Shown here: positions 1 to 11,752 of the stretch, one piece after another
Layout of the letters: each line of letters begins with the position of its first letter
Numbering within the stretch: position 1 is the stretch's first letter
Assembly: GCF_033958435.1 (NCBI RefSeq)
Contig: NC_134150.1
Coordinates: 35,521,501-35,585,500 of the forward strand
Origin: Carettochelys insculpta
Taxonomy: Eukaryota; Chordata; Testudines; Carettochelyidae
Direction: 5' to 3'
Length of the DNA: 64,000 nt
Notes under the pieces: model-generated
Database searches by the model: none
What the model was told of the DNA's origin: nothing
What the model saw: the letters and a program-made list of their open reading frames with translations, nothing else
Translations under genes and position numbers: made by a program

Positions 1-907
1 GAGCCACCGTGAGGGGAAATGCCAACCCCTCAGGACCCTGTTTGTACCAGGAAGCAGCTGAAATGCTGCTTTGCGGCTTGAATGAGGTGACCAGAAGCCT
101 GCCCCCACTCCCTGCCATGGCAAGAGGAAGTGAGGGAGGGCAGAAGCCTGTTGGAGCTGAGGCATGGTTTAAATGCCGTGTCCTGGCTCTAATAGACTGG
201 CAGGGAGGGGAGCTGCTTTCAGTAGTTACTTGTTTACTCAACATCCCTAGCAGGGCACTGAGCAGATTTAGAAAATGTGTCTGTGCTGGCTGGCTAAGAG
301 GGTGTAGTCTGTGGTGGATTTGATCCTGGTTTAGCTGGTTGTATGCAATATGTTGCAAACCTTTCTACTAAGACTGTAAACACAGTACATGTAAGTCAAT
401 GTGACACTTATGAGCAGTCAATTCAGCTGAAAAAATGGGTCTGCTGTGGCATTCTTTGTCTCATTGAAATGTGCCGTGTGAGTGAAAAGGTTGGGAACTG
501 ATGACATACAGCGCCAGATTTTCAGCCACCAGAACACATGCAGATGATGCCACAAAACTTCACCAGTAGATATGCAAGCTGGGTAGCTGCTTATCTTCTG
601 CTGAGTGTGTTTCATGGTAGTGTCTGTTTTGCTCACTAACATGACAAGCAATTAATCTTTTAAAAATAGATGTCCAGGTAGGTATTTTTATATAAATATT
701 TAAAATATGAGCAAATGTGTTTAAATTCAGCAATTTTAAGAGATTCCCCCCACCCCCAAGAACTTCTTACATGGGCACACAAAAATGGGTGGGATAAGGA
801 GTGTCAGACTTCATGTCTAATCCCAGCATGTGCCTTTGGATATATGCTTGTATGTGCATGAAGGGAAGAGAATGTATCACATCATAAAAGTATTCCTTTC
901 GTTCCAG
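1..907 (+). other. PLCG2 intron (3' part)
   Basis: This is intronic sequence upstream of the first visible PLCG2 exon. It ends in a pyrimidine-rich acceptor with AG at 906-907. Positions 420-505 resemble, in inverted orientation, one end of the hAT-like element at 3130-3458; both share the block around 'cattgaaatgtgccgtgt' and 'aaaaggttgggaac'. I see nothing else supportable here. Confidence 0.7.
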
Positions 908-1075
908 ATGACAATGGCCTTAACCCAGTTTGGGCACCCTGTCCGGAGCACGTAAAGTTTGAAATTTATGATCCTAACCTAGCGTTTCTGCGCTTCGTTG
1001 TTTACGAGGAGGATATGTTCAGCGACCCCAATTTCTTAGCACACGCCACTTTTCCCATTAAAGGAATCAAATCAG
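908..1075 (+). CDS. PLCG2: PLCG2 exon, second half of C2 domain
   Basis: This is an internal exon of phospholipase C gamma 2, the lymphoid and myeloid enzyme that cleaves PIP2 to IP3 and diacylglycerol at the plasma membrane. The translation includes [23 protein letters not shown] and [12 protein letters not shown], which match the PLC-gamma C2 domain and PLCG2 better than PLCG1. The exon is 168 nt. It starts with the last two bases of a codon and ends one base into a glycine codon, before the donor GTAAAT. No stop or frameshift is visible. The order PLCG2-SDR42E1-HSD17B2 in this window supports the orthology. Confidence 0.96.
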
Positions 1076-2009
1076 GTAAATGGTCTTTAGAACTGGTAGT
1101 ACTGTTCATTGGGTCTCAAAACTTAGGGAGTAAAAAGCCCATCCAGGCAAGGCACACCTTGGGAGAATAACTACTTTAAGCTAAAATTCCATGATCTCCT
1201 GCTGAATTAGGATGTCAGGTGTGTTGGAAAGCATCTTTTCAATGAATAGCCCACCATCCCATTGTTTTTCATCCTTTTTGAAAAAGGAAAAAGGTACATA
1301 AAACATTGTTGTATCAGCAACAACAAAACGGGTTTGGAACTACTTACTGTAGCAAGATGGTCTGTTTCAGTTCTTGCATTCTTGGTCTTGCAATCTGACC
1401 CACTGGATTAGGAGATCGCAAATGCCAAAAAAGGATTGATGTTCTGAATCCCATTTAACACCCGGTTATAGGTTTATTCCAGAAGGGTAAAAGTGTCTGT
1501 GCTGCTATGTTTGTGCCTACCTTTTTGTGGTTGGTTATGGAAAGATTACTGTGATTTAGTTCATTTTGCCATGGTTGCCATTGCTAATTTGATTGTGCTC
1601 CAAATCAGTTCTGCAGAGATCACTGCTTTAGATTCTTCTGCTATCTTCACCATCACCATCATCATCAACAACAACCATGGGCTCAGTGCCCATTGGTGTC
1701 TGATGCCTCTCTCACTGTTTGCTTCTCTGCTATCTTGCTTTGCTTTATTGTAGCTGATCCAAGTGTGGGCATCTCTTGAGTTAATGTCTAATTTCTCCAG
1801 ACCTCATTTGATTAGTAGGGGTTTGGAAAACTTCATCACCCATCTCTGCTTGCTTCTTCCTTTTAAAAGTCAAAGCTCTGCCTGCTCCAAAGAATGGAGC
1901 AGGTGAGCAGACTAGCAGGATCCCCACCCAGTCCCACGAATGTGTGTCCCTAACAACAAGCAACTGTTCCTCCTTTGTTTTTAACTCCCTCTGTGTACCC
2001 TCTCCCCAG
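1076..2009 (+). other. PLCG2 intron
   Basis: Intron of 934 nt with a GTAAAT donor and a 'tctccccag' acceptor. A CAT/CAA-rich simple tract lies near 1640-1680. I see no coding or clear repeat signal. Confidence 0.7.
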
Positions 2010-2098
2010 GTTTTAGGTCAGTTCCTCTCAAAAATGGTTACAGTGAAGATATAGAGCTGGCTTCCCTTCTGGTTTTCTGTGAAATGGAGCAAGTTTTG
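2010..2098 (+). CDS. PLCG2: PLCG2 exon, end of C2 domain
   Basis: This 89-nt exon completes the glycine codon split after 1075 and adds 29 codons, including [20 protein letters not shown] and VFCEM. This is the last C2 strand and the start of the C-terminal linker of PLCG2. The acceptor is 'ctccccag' and the donor is GTAAGT directly after VL. The exon ends in phase 0, so it joins the next exon at 7606 cleanly. No disabling change is visible. Confidence 0.96.
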
Positions 2099-2239
2099 GT
2101 AAGTGCAAAGCCAGTTCCTGTGTGTTACACTTTCCTCACCACTTCTGCTACACCCAGAGCATGTCACTGAGTTCTTTGTGGTAACTAAGTGGTGACAGTT
2201 CAGCTCTCTGTCTGATACAGCATGACCCCAAAGCAGTGA

Positions 2240-2545
2240 AGGGCAACCTGTGCTAGTGAATGGGCTGCATGAGTGGCCTTCCCTCATCTCAGTGGGCTGC
2301 AAAATTGTCGCACCGAAGACAGTCTCCAGGGATAGGGTAGTTTTGCTAACTGCGCTGGCATACCTAGAATTTGCAGGATGCACTGATTGAACCATAGCAA
2401 CACTTTGGATACAGAGGGAATGCGTGGCTCTTACAGCCAGTATCAAGTAGAGTCAGCATGCCCCTGTGCCCTTGCTTTACATGCATGTCACTTTAGCAAT
2501 ATCAGCAGGAAAAAACCTATGTGGATGGAAGTTAGCAGAATCTGT
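2240..2545 (-). repeat. Dispersed repeat, inverted copy of 20431-20705
   Basis: The block here is the reverse complement of sequence near 20440-20705. For example 'ggtagttttgctaactgcg' here corresponds to 'cgcagttagtaaaactacc' there. Both also share the 'tgggctgcatgagtggcc' segment. It looks like an old non-autonomous DNA element; the ends are not sharp enough to classify. Confidence 0.6.
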
Positions 2546-3129
2546 CAGCCGTGCACCTGGGCAGTGGTTAGCATAATGTATTGTGGATCACACATAGAAC
2601 CCTTGATGGGCCACAGTTTGCCCAGCACTGCCCTAATGTCCATTAACCCAAATGCAGTTGCTTGCTGGCTGGGATGTAGTCTCACTCTTTAAGAACATCC
2701 TGTTCTTGCACAGCACTGCTTCTGGCGTGTTTGATTGCAATGAAAGCAGCTAGAACTGAACTCTCCAGCTGTCGAAAAGAGCTTCTCAACCACGTATGCC
2801 CCTCTTGTGGGTGAGACTCACTGATCTTGACTGCTCACTTGGCAGTAGATACTCAGGAGAGAATATATTCCTCCTCTGGACTCCAGAGTCTGTTTCAATA
2901 AAACAGAAAGCTTTGCCAAAGAGCAAAAGGGAAGACAGTAATGGCCAGTAATTCAGAAAAAACAGTGACCCAGCACTTGGTCCTAGTGCAGATAAACCTG
3001 CCTCATTTAAGCCTTGACAGAACCACTGTTAGAACCACTAAAATTTTGTTTGCATATAATCCTTGTCTTGAAAAAAATGTACACATCCCCAGTCATAGAC
3101 TTAGCCAGGCAGCAAGGTGAGCTGTAAGC

Positions 3130-3458
3130 CAGTGGATCCCAACCTTTTCAGTAACACAGCACACTTCAATGAGACAAACGCTTCCAAGGCACACCCACTT
3201 TTTTCAGCTGAATCCATTGCTCGTAAACGTTGCCCCTCTCCACCCGCCCATTGGAGCTGGGATGTGGCATTTAAATCACATTCCAGCTCCAACAGATGCC
3301 TGTCCTTGCCTCTTGCCCAATAGGGAGCAGACAGCCTTGCTGCTTGAGCCCCATCTGGCACGGGGTCATTAATTTCCCCCGGGGGCGGGGAGGAGAAATG
3401 GGTGAACTTTCAGCACACACTTGGACAGTTCTCATGGTACACTGGTTGAGAACCACTG
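3130..3458. mobile_element. Non-autonomous hAT-like transposon
   Basis: The element begins 'cagtggatcccaacc' and ends 'ggttgagaaccactg', imperfect terminal inverted repeats of the hAT CAGTGGTTC type. It is flanked by 8-bp repeats, ctgtaagc at 3122-3129 and ctgcaagc at 3459-3466, differing at one base. An 8-bp target duplication is the hAT hallmark. The 329-bp interior has no transposase. Confidence 0.85.
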
Positions 3459-3466
3459 CTGCAAGC

Positions 3467-5697
3467 AATTACAATTGATACCTGAAGGTATTGCCTGCAG
3501 TACGTTAAATCAGAGCATCCTGTTTGTTTAGCACTCTCTCCACATTCCAAATTTGCAAGTCACAATTCTCCAGGCTTCCTGCTAGGGTCTCCAGCTGATC
3601 TCCCACATACTGTAAACTTCAGAGGGAAAAATACTGTGCTTCTGCTTTATGTTGGCATAAGCCCACTGGAGTTGATGGAGTGACTCCAAACATAGGCTGC
3701 TGTAACTGACACCAGAATCTGGCCATTGCATTTCTTATAGGAAAACAGTAGATGTTTTTCAAGGGTAAGTCCATGGGTCTTTGGCGGGATTTATCCATAT
3801 AGCTACATAGCCCTGCTGCCTCAGGTATTGCATTCACAGTCATGCTCAGATTCATAGGAGAAGCAGCAGTTTTGGGCCATGGTGCTTCCCAGATCTTCCA
3901 CCTTGTATAGAAAGTCTCACAAGACCCCATATGAGCTGACTGTGTGTAATCCTGTCATAGCTGCTTGGCAGGCACTGAGCTTTCCATTAGTCACTGGAGA
4001 AGGGAGTGGGAAGAGGAGCTGAAGGGAAATAAAAGGTCAGGAGTGCAGGGTCATGAAGAGGAAGGAAGGGTACTGAGGAAGAAAAGGGGTCATAGGTGAG
4101 AGGAGGGTCATAATATAATGTATATTCTTTTAAAGAGCTTTGAAACATATAAGGTCTTTAATACCATGGGGATGAGCCTGGCATAGATGGCTACGTAGAG
4201 TTTTGTATTGCTGCTTCCTACAACTCTTGCATCTGCTTCCGTTAGTGACTGTCATCCCCATTGCTTTCCAGAGTGATCCTCATGCTCAGTGTGTAAATAC
4301 ACTGAGAATCCCTGGCATCTGGATCTTCTTTGGAAATCCACCTCATTATTTGCCTGGGCCAGTGGTGTCTTTTAAAGTGTTGTTCAGAGCAGCCTGACAC
4401 TTCCCAGCCTGTCATCAGCAAGTCCTTTGACTATAGCACATCTCACAGCCTCACTTCCTGTTCTTCCAGCCAATGCCAAAATTAAGATGCAGCACAAATG
4501 TCTGTTTACAGATGCAGGGGTGGGAGAAACTTTAAAGATATTTTGACAGTCTGTAGTGAACAAAGACTTGCTACTGTCATACTGTTTTTAGAAGCTTTGC
4601 CAAACCAATTTAGAAGCATCATAAAAAAGATCAAGACCTTCTCCATCTGTTAGGCTGTGCTAAAATGATTTCTTCATAAAATGTTATAAGTTAATAAGAG
4701 GTATGTTTATGCAGAAAGCCCATCTGCATATGCTTGGAGAGAAAATCTAAAATTATGAAAGGGCTTGCAGATGGTTTATTTATTGAGACGTATTTCCAGC
4801 AGATCTACGTCAATTTATTGAGATGTAGAGGTGCAAAAATGTTGTAACAGTGTATAAATTGTCACGTCAGCCAGTCTCTTTGGAAATTAACTGGAGTCTC
4901 TCTCTATATTCTGGAAAGGTAAGTGTATTAAGAAAGTTTTCAGATTAGAAGACTGTCTTATTTGCTTGCAGATTTGATTTACTTGCTGTGGAAAGTCTGT
5001 TTTTGAAGCATTCTCAGGTTCCAGTCAGCTTAGCTGGTATTTGTGTTTTTAACATAAAGATTAAAGTAGACACTTTTGAAATCTAGTGTTGGTGGATACA
5101 ATTATTTTTGAGAATAAATGAGGGCATGCAGAGTGATCTAAGTGATCAGCAATTGGCTGTTTGCATGAACTTACTTATGACTGAAGGAGGTGATGTTGGT
5201 CTTCATTAGAAATCAGGACCTTTATTCCATAATTTGTAATGTAGAGTGGAGAGAGGCTGTATATCAGCTCCTTGACACCCTCTGAGAAGGAGCTGCAACA
5301 GGGTTGTAGCTGTCGTGCAGGGGATAGGCAGATGTATATGTTTTGTGAGAGTACCCACCTTTCATTTTAGAGTTTAACTCGATGAGTATGTTGCAGAGCC
5401 CATCCATTTTCCCAGGCGTTATGGGGACTCACTGGGCTGAGGGATAAAAGGGGCTTGATTATTAGCACATCTGTTGTGACAGTGTCTTATGTTTATGGAT
5501 CACACAGTTCTTGGTTGATGTGGGATGCTTTGAGCTTAGTGTGGAATTTAAGACCTCAGTGCTGTCAAGACTTACGCAGATGAGATTATGCATGTGAATA
5601 CTGTTTTAAAATAGGCTATAAAGAGTTATGCGGTTTCCTGATTGTTTGTGAAGAGTTTTGACTGTCCTTTTTATAGAAGATAACATGCAATTACAAA
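3467..5697. other. PLCG2 intron without recognised features
   Basis: This is the middle of the 5.5-kb intron between the exons at 2010 and 7606. I see no conserved coding frame and no repeat I can name. Base composition is ordinary. Confidence 0.5.
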
Positions 5698-6500
5698 TCA
5701 TAGAATCCTAGGGCCGGTAAAGACCTCAGGAGGTCATCGAGTCCAGCTCCCTGGCTAAAGCAGGATCAACCCTAACTAAATCATCCCAGCCAGGACTTTG
5801 TCAAGCTGGGACTTAAAAACCTCTAGGGATAGAGATTCTGCCACCTCTCTAGGAAACTCATTCTAGTGCTTCACCATCCTCATGGTGAAACAGTTTTTCC
5901 TAATATCCAACCTACACCTCCCACTCTGTAATTTGAGACCTTTGCTCCTTGTTCTGCCATTGGTCACTACTGAGAACAGCCTCTCTCCATCCTCTTTAGA
6001 GACCCCCTTCAGGAAGTTGAAGGCTGCTATCAAATCACCCCTCACTCTTCTCTTCTTCTGCAAACTAAATAAGCCAGATCCCTCGGCCTCGCCTCATAGG
6101 TCATGTGATCCAGCCCCCTAGTCTTTTTCATTGCTCCCCACTGGACCCACTCCAATGCATCCATATCCTTTCTATTCTGGGGAACCCAGAACTGGATGCA
6201 ATACTCCAGATGAGGCCTCACCAGTGTTGAATATAGGGGAATAATAACTTCTTTAGATCTGCTGGAAATGCTTCTCCTAACGCATCCCAATATGCCATTA
6301 GCCTTCTTGGGTACAAAGACACACGGTTGACTCATATATCCAGCCTTTCATCCACTGTAATCCCCAGGTCCTTTCCTGCTGTACTACTACTTAACCAGTC
6401 GGCATCCAGCCTGTAATAGTGCTTAGGCTTCCTGCATCCCAGGTGCAGGACTCCGCACTTGTCCTGTTGAACCACATCAGATTTCTTTTGGCCCAGAAAC
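5698..6500 (-). mobile_element. CR1 LINE fragment, 3' end
   Basis: On the plus strand it begins with 'tagaatccta' and runs through 'gacctcaggaggtcat', 'gagtccagctccctgg' and 'cttcaggaagttgaaggctgct', the reversed 3' end of a CR1 element. The minus-strand translation includes ILGCVRRSISSRSKEVI and LVRPHLEYCIQFWVPQ, the C-terminal end of CR1 reverse transcriptase. Stops and frame changes show it is dead. The inner boundary near 6500 is approximate. Confidence 0.9.
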
Positions 6501-6708
6501 AGTCAGCAGAATCCAAGGGGCCTCCAAGCCAAGGCCTTGCCCACCCCCCTGTTTCTCTTTACAGTCCAGGCAAATAGCCTTCCTACTCTAACTTCCAATT
6601 CAAACTGCCAGGCCCCACCATTGTCACCTGTGAGCTCATATTACCACTATACATTAATGCTGCCTAACGAAACTTAGATGAAAAGTAAAGGCCTAATCCT
6701 GCAAACAT

Positions 6709-6982
6709 TAGGGGTCTGTATGTTTACACTTCAGCTTGGACAGAGCTTCTCAGCTGGGTAAACAACCCCACTCCAGCATAACTCATGTTGATATGCTAAA
6801 AAGAGCCATGTGGTTTGAGTGGCAGGTTGATGCTTCAAGCCCACCTGGTCCCCTGGATCTGAACTTTGATGGCTAACCTGAGTCTCTGCTGGAGCTGCAC
6901 CCTCTGCCGCTTTTTTTTAGTATAGTAGGTTGAACCTGCTTGGACTGGGAAGCTCCTTCCTGGCTGCAGCGTAGACATACAT
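6709..6982. repeat. Diverged MITE-like palindromic element
   Basis: The ends 'gtctgtatgtttacacttcagc' and 'gctgcagcgtagacatac' are diverged inverted repeats of the 'gtctacac' type that recurs in this window. The interior is unique and non-coding. The exact edges are uncertain. Confidence 0.5.
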
Positions 6983-7605
6983 TAAGGAGAAGTTTCTCCA
7001 TAGATGTGACCTGTCATAGCAGCAGTGGAGTCCATTGAGCTATGACATTTTACACCAGTGAAGGATCTGTCCCTCAGCCAGAGTACGTAGGGCCATGAAT
7101 GGTTCCATTTAATGTGTGATGTTTGCGGGATCTGACCTTTCCTCGGCAATTTAATAAGAAACTCCATTGGAAGCAATTGAGATTTAGTAGTAAATCCCAT
7201 CCTACATAGTGTTTGCGTATTGGGCTCTATCAGATGTAGCCTTCAAAACTTAAAATTTCCTTCCAGTGTTACAAGACAATTAGAAGATAAACGCAGTCAT
7301 AATATGCAGCTTTCTCCTTTTCTTTCCTCAGCAGACCTGTAAACTGAATGGAATGCTTTCTCTCTAATCCATTTATTTCTCACTGATCATGATGGTGTGT
7401 GAGCAGCTTATCCTTTTTTTTTTTTTTTTTTGTTAAAGCTTATTTTTATCAACATCACCTTTTCCAGTGTTTTCTCAGTTATTTATTTTGTTTCCAGATA
7501 TGTCATAAAAATGAATTTGCAAACCACCTTGTAGGAAACAAACTGTAGGAAGAATAGCTTGTGTAAGACATTGAACTGGTTGCTGATGTTCTTTTCCTCT
7601 TGAAG
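6983..7605 (+). other. PLCG2 intron end
   Basis: No feature is seen apart from a T run at about 7411-7431 and the acceptor 'cctcttgaag' before the next exon. Confidence 0.5.
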
Positions 7606-7790
7606 GAAAGTGAAGAAGAGCTATATTCATCATGTCGGCAGCTTCGGAAGCGCCAAGCAGAGCTGAACAACCAGCTCTTCCTTTATGATACCCATCAGAA
7701 CTTAAGGAACCCTAACAGAGATGCTTTACTAAAAGAATTCAGTGTGAATGAGAACCAATTACAATTGTACCAGGATACATGCAACAGGAG
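7606..7790 (+). CDS. PLCG2: PLCG2 exon, C-terminal region
   Basis: This exon encodes [13 protein letters not shown], then [16 protein letters not shown] and [11 protein letters not shown]. That is the conserved helical C-terminal extension of PLCG2 after the C2 domain. It has 185 nt, starts in phase 0 and ends two bases into an arginine codon before GTAAGT. The charged, leucine-rich content fits the short coiled-coil expected here. The frame is open throughout. Confidence 0.96.
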
Positions 7791-8639
7791 GTAAGTTGAT
7801 CCTTTTTATCCTACCCAGGGAACCCCCAAAAGGCTCCTCATGTCTAAGGGGTCCTGTACAGCACGATGGCTTCAGCTTTGTTAAGATAAGATACTTTTTA
7901 GCTTATCTGACTTGCACCAAATGCTACACTTCACTCCTGTAAAGGGAGTTGGAGCTGCCTCTGAGGCAGACTCCAGCAACCAATGCCGATGAGTCTCTGG
8001 GTCCCAGTGACACCCCAAATGCCACAACCTTTGGTGCTTGGACCCTTCCATGCCATCCAGCTGAAACAGCCAAATAAACTACCTACCATAAAGACTGCAT
8101 TGTGACATAGACATAGTAGAACACATGGAGGCAAGCACATAGGTCTGGTTTGACCTAAACACAAATGAAAATGCAATGGTTATTCTTAGTGACAACATGG
8201 AATTACCAGTTAAATACCTAGACTCTGCCTTAAGGGAAAAGACCCCTTGCCTTAAGCCTTGCCACAGCTCCTGGCTGGGTACAAGGAGACAGGACCTACC
8301 CATAGCAAGGGGAGATTCTGAATGGATCTTTGCTCCTCCCTCAGCCTAAAGCAGCGGGGGGGTCCAAACCCTTTCTTCCCAGCCAGTCAGGTCTCTTTAG
8401 TAGCAGAGACCTGCCCAATGCCACAGGTCAGTGCAGAGCCAAGCAATGATTGGTCAGTAGGAACAAGGTGCTCCCGGCATTCACCTAGAGAAATCCCAAC
8501 TGCCGCTCTCCTGCCACATCCTGCATCTGTGGTAGCATTAAGGGCAGGTACCTGAGCTGAGTTAGTATTACAGGCTAGAGGTAGGAGCAAAGGACTGGGA
8601 GTTGAAATTCATGAGTTCTATCCATAAGTCTACATACTT
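7791..8639 (+). other. PLCG2 last intron, first part
   Basis: This is the start of the last intron. The open frames here are short and overlap one another, and I see no conserved protein or identifiable repeat. Confidence 0.5.
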
Positions 8640-9345
8640 CCTGTGCGCAGTAGTTCCTTGAGTCATGTGAGGGTGCATGGGAACTCAACCCTCGCATAAC
8701 TGGAATTTCATGTAAGTCGGGGGGTGGCTTTTTTCCCTGGTAGAACACATGTTCTGCAGCTGGGGAAGCAGCAGGAGCACCTGGAGCTTCTTTAAGTCCT
8801 GGGGTTGGGGGGCAGATAGGGAGGGTTAAGCCTGGCAGTGGGTTGGGATCATGGGAGTGGGGCAGGGGGTTAAGCCTGTGGTGGGTTAGGGTTGCGGGAG
8901 GGGGCATGGGGGTGAAGTTGAGCTGGGGCTGTGAGGTCCTGTGGGGGGTTGAGCTGGGTGCGGTGGGGGAGGGGTGAGCTGGAGTCACGTGTGCGGGAGC
9001 TGGGTGCACTGGGGTGGGAATTGAGCTGGAGCCCCATGGGCAGGGTTGGGTTGGGGTGTGTGAGCCAGAGCTGGGGAAGATTTGAACTGGGACTGCTTGT
9101 GGTGGCGTGAGCTGGATCCGTGGGGGTTTGAACAGAGGCCATGTGGGCAGGGAGTGAGCTGGAGCCAGGCACAGTGGGGGTGATGAGCCAGAGCCACTGG
9201 GGTGTTTGAACTGGGGTTGTGGGCCGGGGGAGAAGTGGGGTTTGTATCAGGGCTAGGGGGAGTGGGATTTTGAATTGTGCTTAAACTCACGTTAATGCGA
9301 GTTAAGCACAACTCGAAATTGTGCATTCTGGGGGATTATTGTGTT
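8640..9345. repeat. G-rich degenerate minisatellite inside a possible DNA element
   Basis: The core (about 8790-9250) is strongly G-rich. It is built of imperfect units around 'gagctggagc', 'gtggggg' and 'gtttgaactgggg' at 30-50 bp spacing. It is bracketed by 'ctcgcataactggaatttc' near 8692 and 'gcgagttaagcacaactcg' near 9297, which look like the two ends of an inserted element. The long minus-strand proline-rich frames are by-products of the composition and not genes. Confidence 0.5.
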
Positions 9346-9848
9346 AGCGTCTCTCTGCGTTCAGTGGTGGGGATGGTATTTACTCCCCTCTTTAACGTGT
9401 GGGGTTTGAGATCCCTGGATGGAAGGTGATGTAAGTATATGTTATAATTATAAGCACACTCCAGGAAACACTTACCTTATAACAAACTGTGTGGAAAGTA
9501 GAATATTTGGAGACCAAATATTTACAGATGGGGGCAGGGAAGAATGGATGTTCCTACAAAGACCGGCATTTCAGCATGCACGTAGAGTGTTATGAAAGTA
9601 GTTTGTGTGTGCATTGTTGTGGGCACATCCATGACATTGTTCTATGATTTTTTGGCCCTTTATTAGTATGCGGATGAACCAGGTTTTGAACATATCAAGT
9701 GCCTATACTGGCACTATGTTCACATTTTAATTTAAAAACAAATGGAAGTACAGCAAGTTGCTGTCCACTGCTGAGTGAGCGGATGTTCATGTTTTTTCCC
9801 AGAATACCTAGCGGAATTGTTGACTTTAATTTTCTTTCTGTCCTGAAG

Positions 9849-9891
9849 ATTAAAGGAGAAGAAAATCAGTAACAGCAAATTCTACTCCTAG
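9849..9891 (+). CDS. PLCG2: PLCG2 terminal coding exon
   Basis: The acceptor 'gtcctgaag' is followed by one base completing the split arginine codon. Then come LKEKKISNSKFYS and the stop TAG at 9889-9891. The C-terminal NSKFYS ending is characteristic of PLCG2. The coding part is 43 nt and the exon continues into the 3' UTR. Confidence 0.95.
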
Positions 9892-11387
9892 AGAAGCTAT
9901 TCCTTTGCTGCACTTTCAGAAGGCCACTCAGGGAGAGACGTTCATTTACCCTGGTCATCCTACTCAATGAAGGTCTCCAGCTGAATTTACTAAGAGGACG
10001 AATGATGGGTTTCCTTGTTCTTGTTTTGTTTTTTTTGTTATAGGAGGAAGTTTTTAAATTGTTGTTTAATTTATCTCCTGTACAAAGCATACATACAGTG
10101 CAGGCTAGATTTCTTGCATATTCTAGTTCTTATTTGCATCAGTATCATAGAGTAAAAAGGAGAATAAGGGTCAGCTTTTCAAAATTACATGGTGTAAAGA
10201 TAACTTGCATGCATTTGTACTGGCCTAATTTACCCTTACAAATACCCAGAGTACAGGTCCAGATTATCTGCAGTACTTGTGTGTGCAGGACACAAGTTAG
10301 GCATTCGCATCCATTTGCACACATGCAGTTTAATAATCTGACCCCATATGATTAACAGATAATGGGCTTAATTTATTAAATGCTCTGAAAGCACTTTTAA
10401 AATATGATTGTGACATACGATACAGCAGACTGTATCCTCCACATATAAAATATTTGGGCATCAGATGATTGATGCCGTATTTTCTTCTGATAGATGCTGT
10501 TTCTTACATTTTTTAATACCAATGAATGAGTTAATTTTCCAAAACTAAGTGTATTCCAAGATTGTAGATGGGTATTTTTTTGTTGGATTCTGTGAAAAAC
10601 TTTTAAAAGGGAAATATGGCAAGAAAATATTTTTAAAATATAAGGTTGGAGCTATCCTTTGCTCCTAGAAGGGAAAGGTGTATATATCCAGTCAGATAAT
10701 TTGCTTCCATGTAACATAATTTCTCACATCCTTCCAGAGGCTTATCTGCATACAAATGAATTGTTTGCAAATTGTCTGGGGTCCTGGAGACCTTCTTACG
10801 TGATAATGTCAAATGATAGTTTTTAATGTAGTCTGTTTTCCCAAAATGTATTTAGTCCATAATATGACTGTGCAGAAATACAGATACATTATCCTTATGG
10901 CTTCAGTCACTAGTAGGAACACAGAAGGGTATACGTGGGGTAAAAAGCTAGTAGATCAGCAAGTTTTTTTTTCTCTACAAGAGTACAGCAGTCTTTGGAT
11001 GATGTATCAGACACCAGGTATGGAAATTTTTGTATGAATTGATTATTTTCTTGTTTTCAGCACGTTTTTATTAATGAGAAACAACTAGTCCAAGTAGCTA
11101 TATGTGAGTGGCATTTTGCATGTTATATGTTTGAATGTACATTTCAAATAAGTATGGAAGAGATTTTTTTTTGGTCTAAGTAATTGCCCCAGGCTTAAAG
11201 TGATACACAGGTAATGCTGTATTTCTGGCCACTGAAAGCCTATTTGGATTTGGAATTCATTGCACAGTGAATTGCCTCAGCGATTTTTAGTTGCCTTTGA
11301 TCCCCATGCTATTATTTCTAATCTGCAGATTCAAGATTCACTTCACTGATTCCACTGTACATTCACATTTGATAGTGCCAGGAACTA
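9892..11387 (+). other. PLCG2 3' UTR and downstream sequence
   Basis: AT-rich sequence after the PLCG2 stop. I could not fix a polyadenylation site, so the UTR end is unknown. The stretch 9981-10136 is the source of a second copy enclosed by the Penelope-like repeats at 11388-11752. No other repeat is recognised. Confidence 0.6.
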
Positions 11388-11752
11388 ACAAAACAAAAGG
11401 GCAGTCATGTAGCACTTTAAAGACTAACAAAATGATGTATTAGGTGATAAGCTTTCGTGGGACAGACCCACTTCTTCAGATCTGAATTTACTAAGAAGAG
11501 GAATGATGGGTTTCCTTGGTGTTTTCTTGTTATAGGAGGAACTTTTTAAATTGTTTAATTTATCTCATGTACAAAGCATGCACACAGTGCAGGCTAGATT
11601 TTTTTTTTTTTTTTTTTGCATAGTCTAGTTCTTATTTGATCTGAAGAAGTGGGTCTGCCCCACGAAAGCTCATCACCTAATAAATCATTTTGTTAGCCTT
11701 TTTGACTGCTGTTTTGTTAGGATACAGACTAACACAGCTACCTCTTTGTTAC
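11388..11752. mobile_element. Penelope-like tail, inverted pair with captured insert
   Basis: The left arm (about 11388-11480) reads as the reverse complement of the Penelope-like 3' tail. The right arm (about 11640-11752) reads in plus orientation. Both carry the 'agcactttaaagactaac' segment or its complement, plus the 'gaagaagtgggtctg..ccacgaaagc' core. Between them, 11482-11638 duplicates PLCG2 3' UTR sequence 9981-10136, in the same orientation, with an expanded T run. The family identity comes from the more complete copy at 49384-50360. Confidence 0.8.

Noticed and set aside
8575..9326. Proline- and histidine-rich minus-strand frames
   Set aside because: They are the complement of G-rich minisatellite-like sequence. 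All three frames are open because of composition, and there is no domain.
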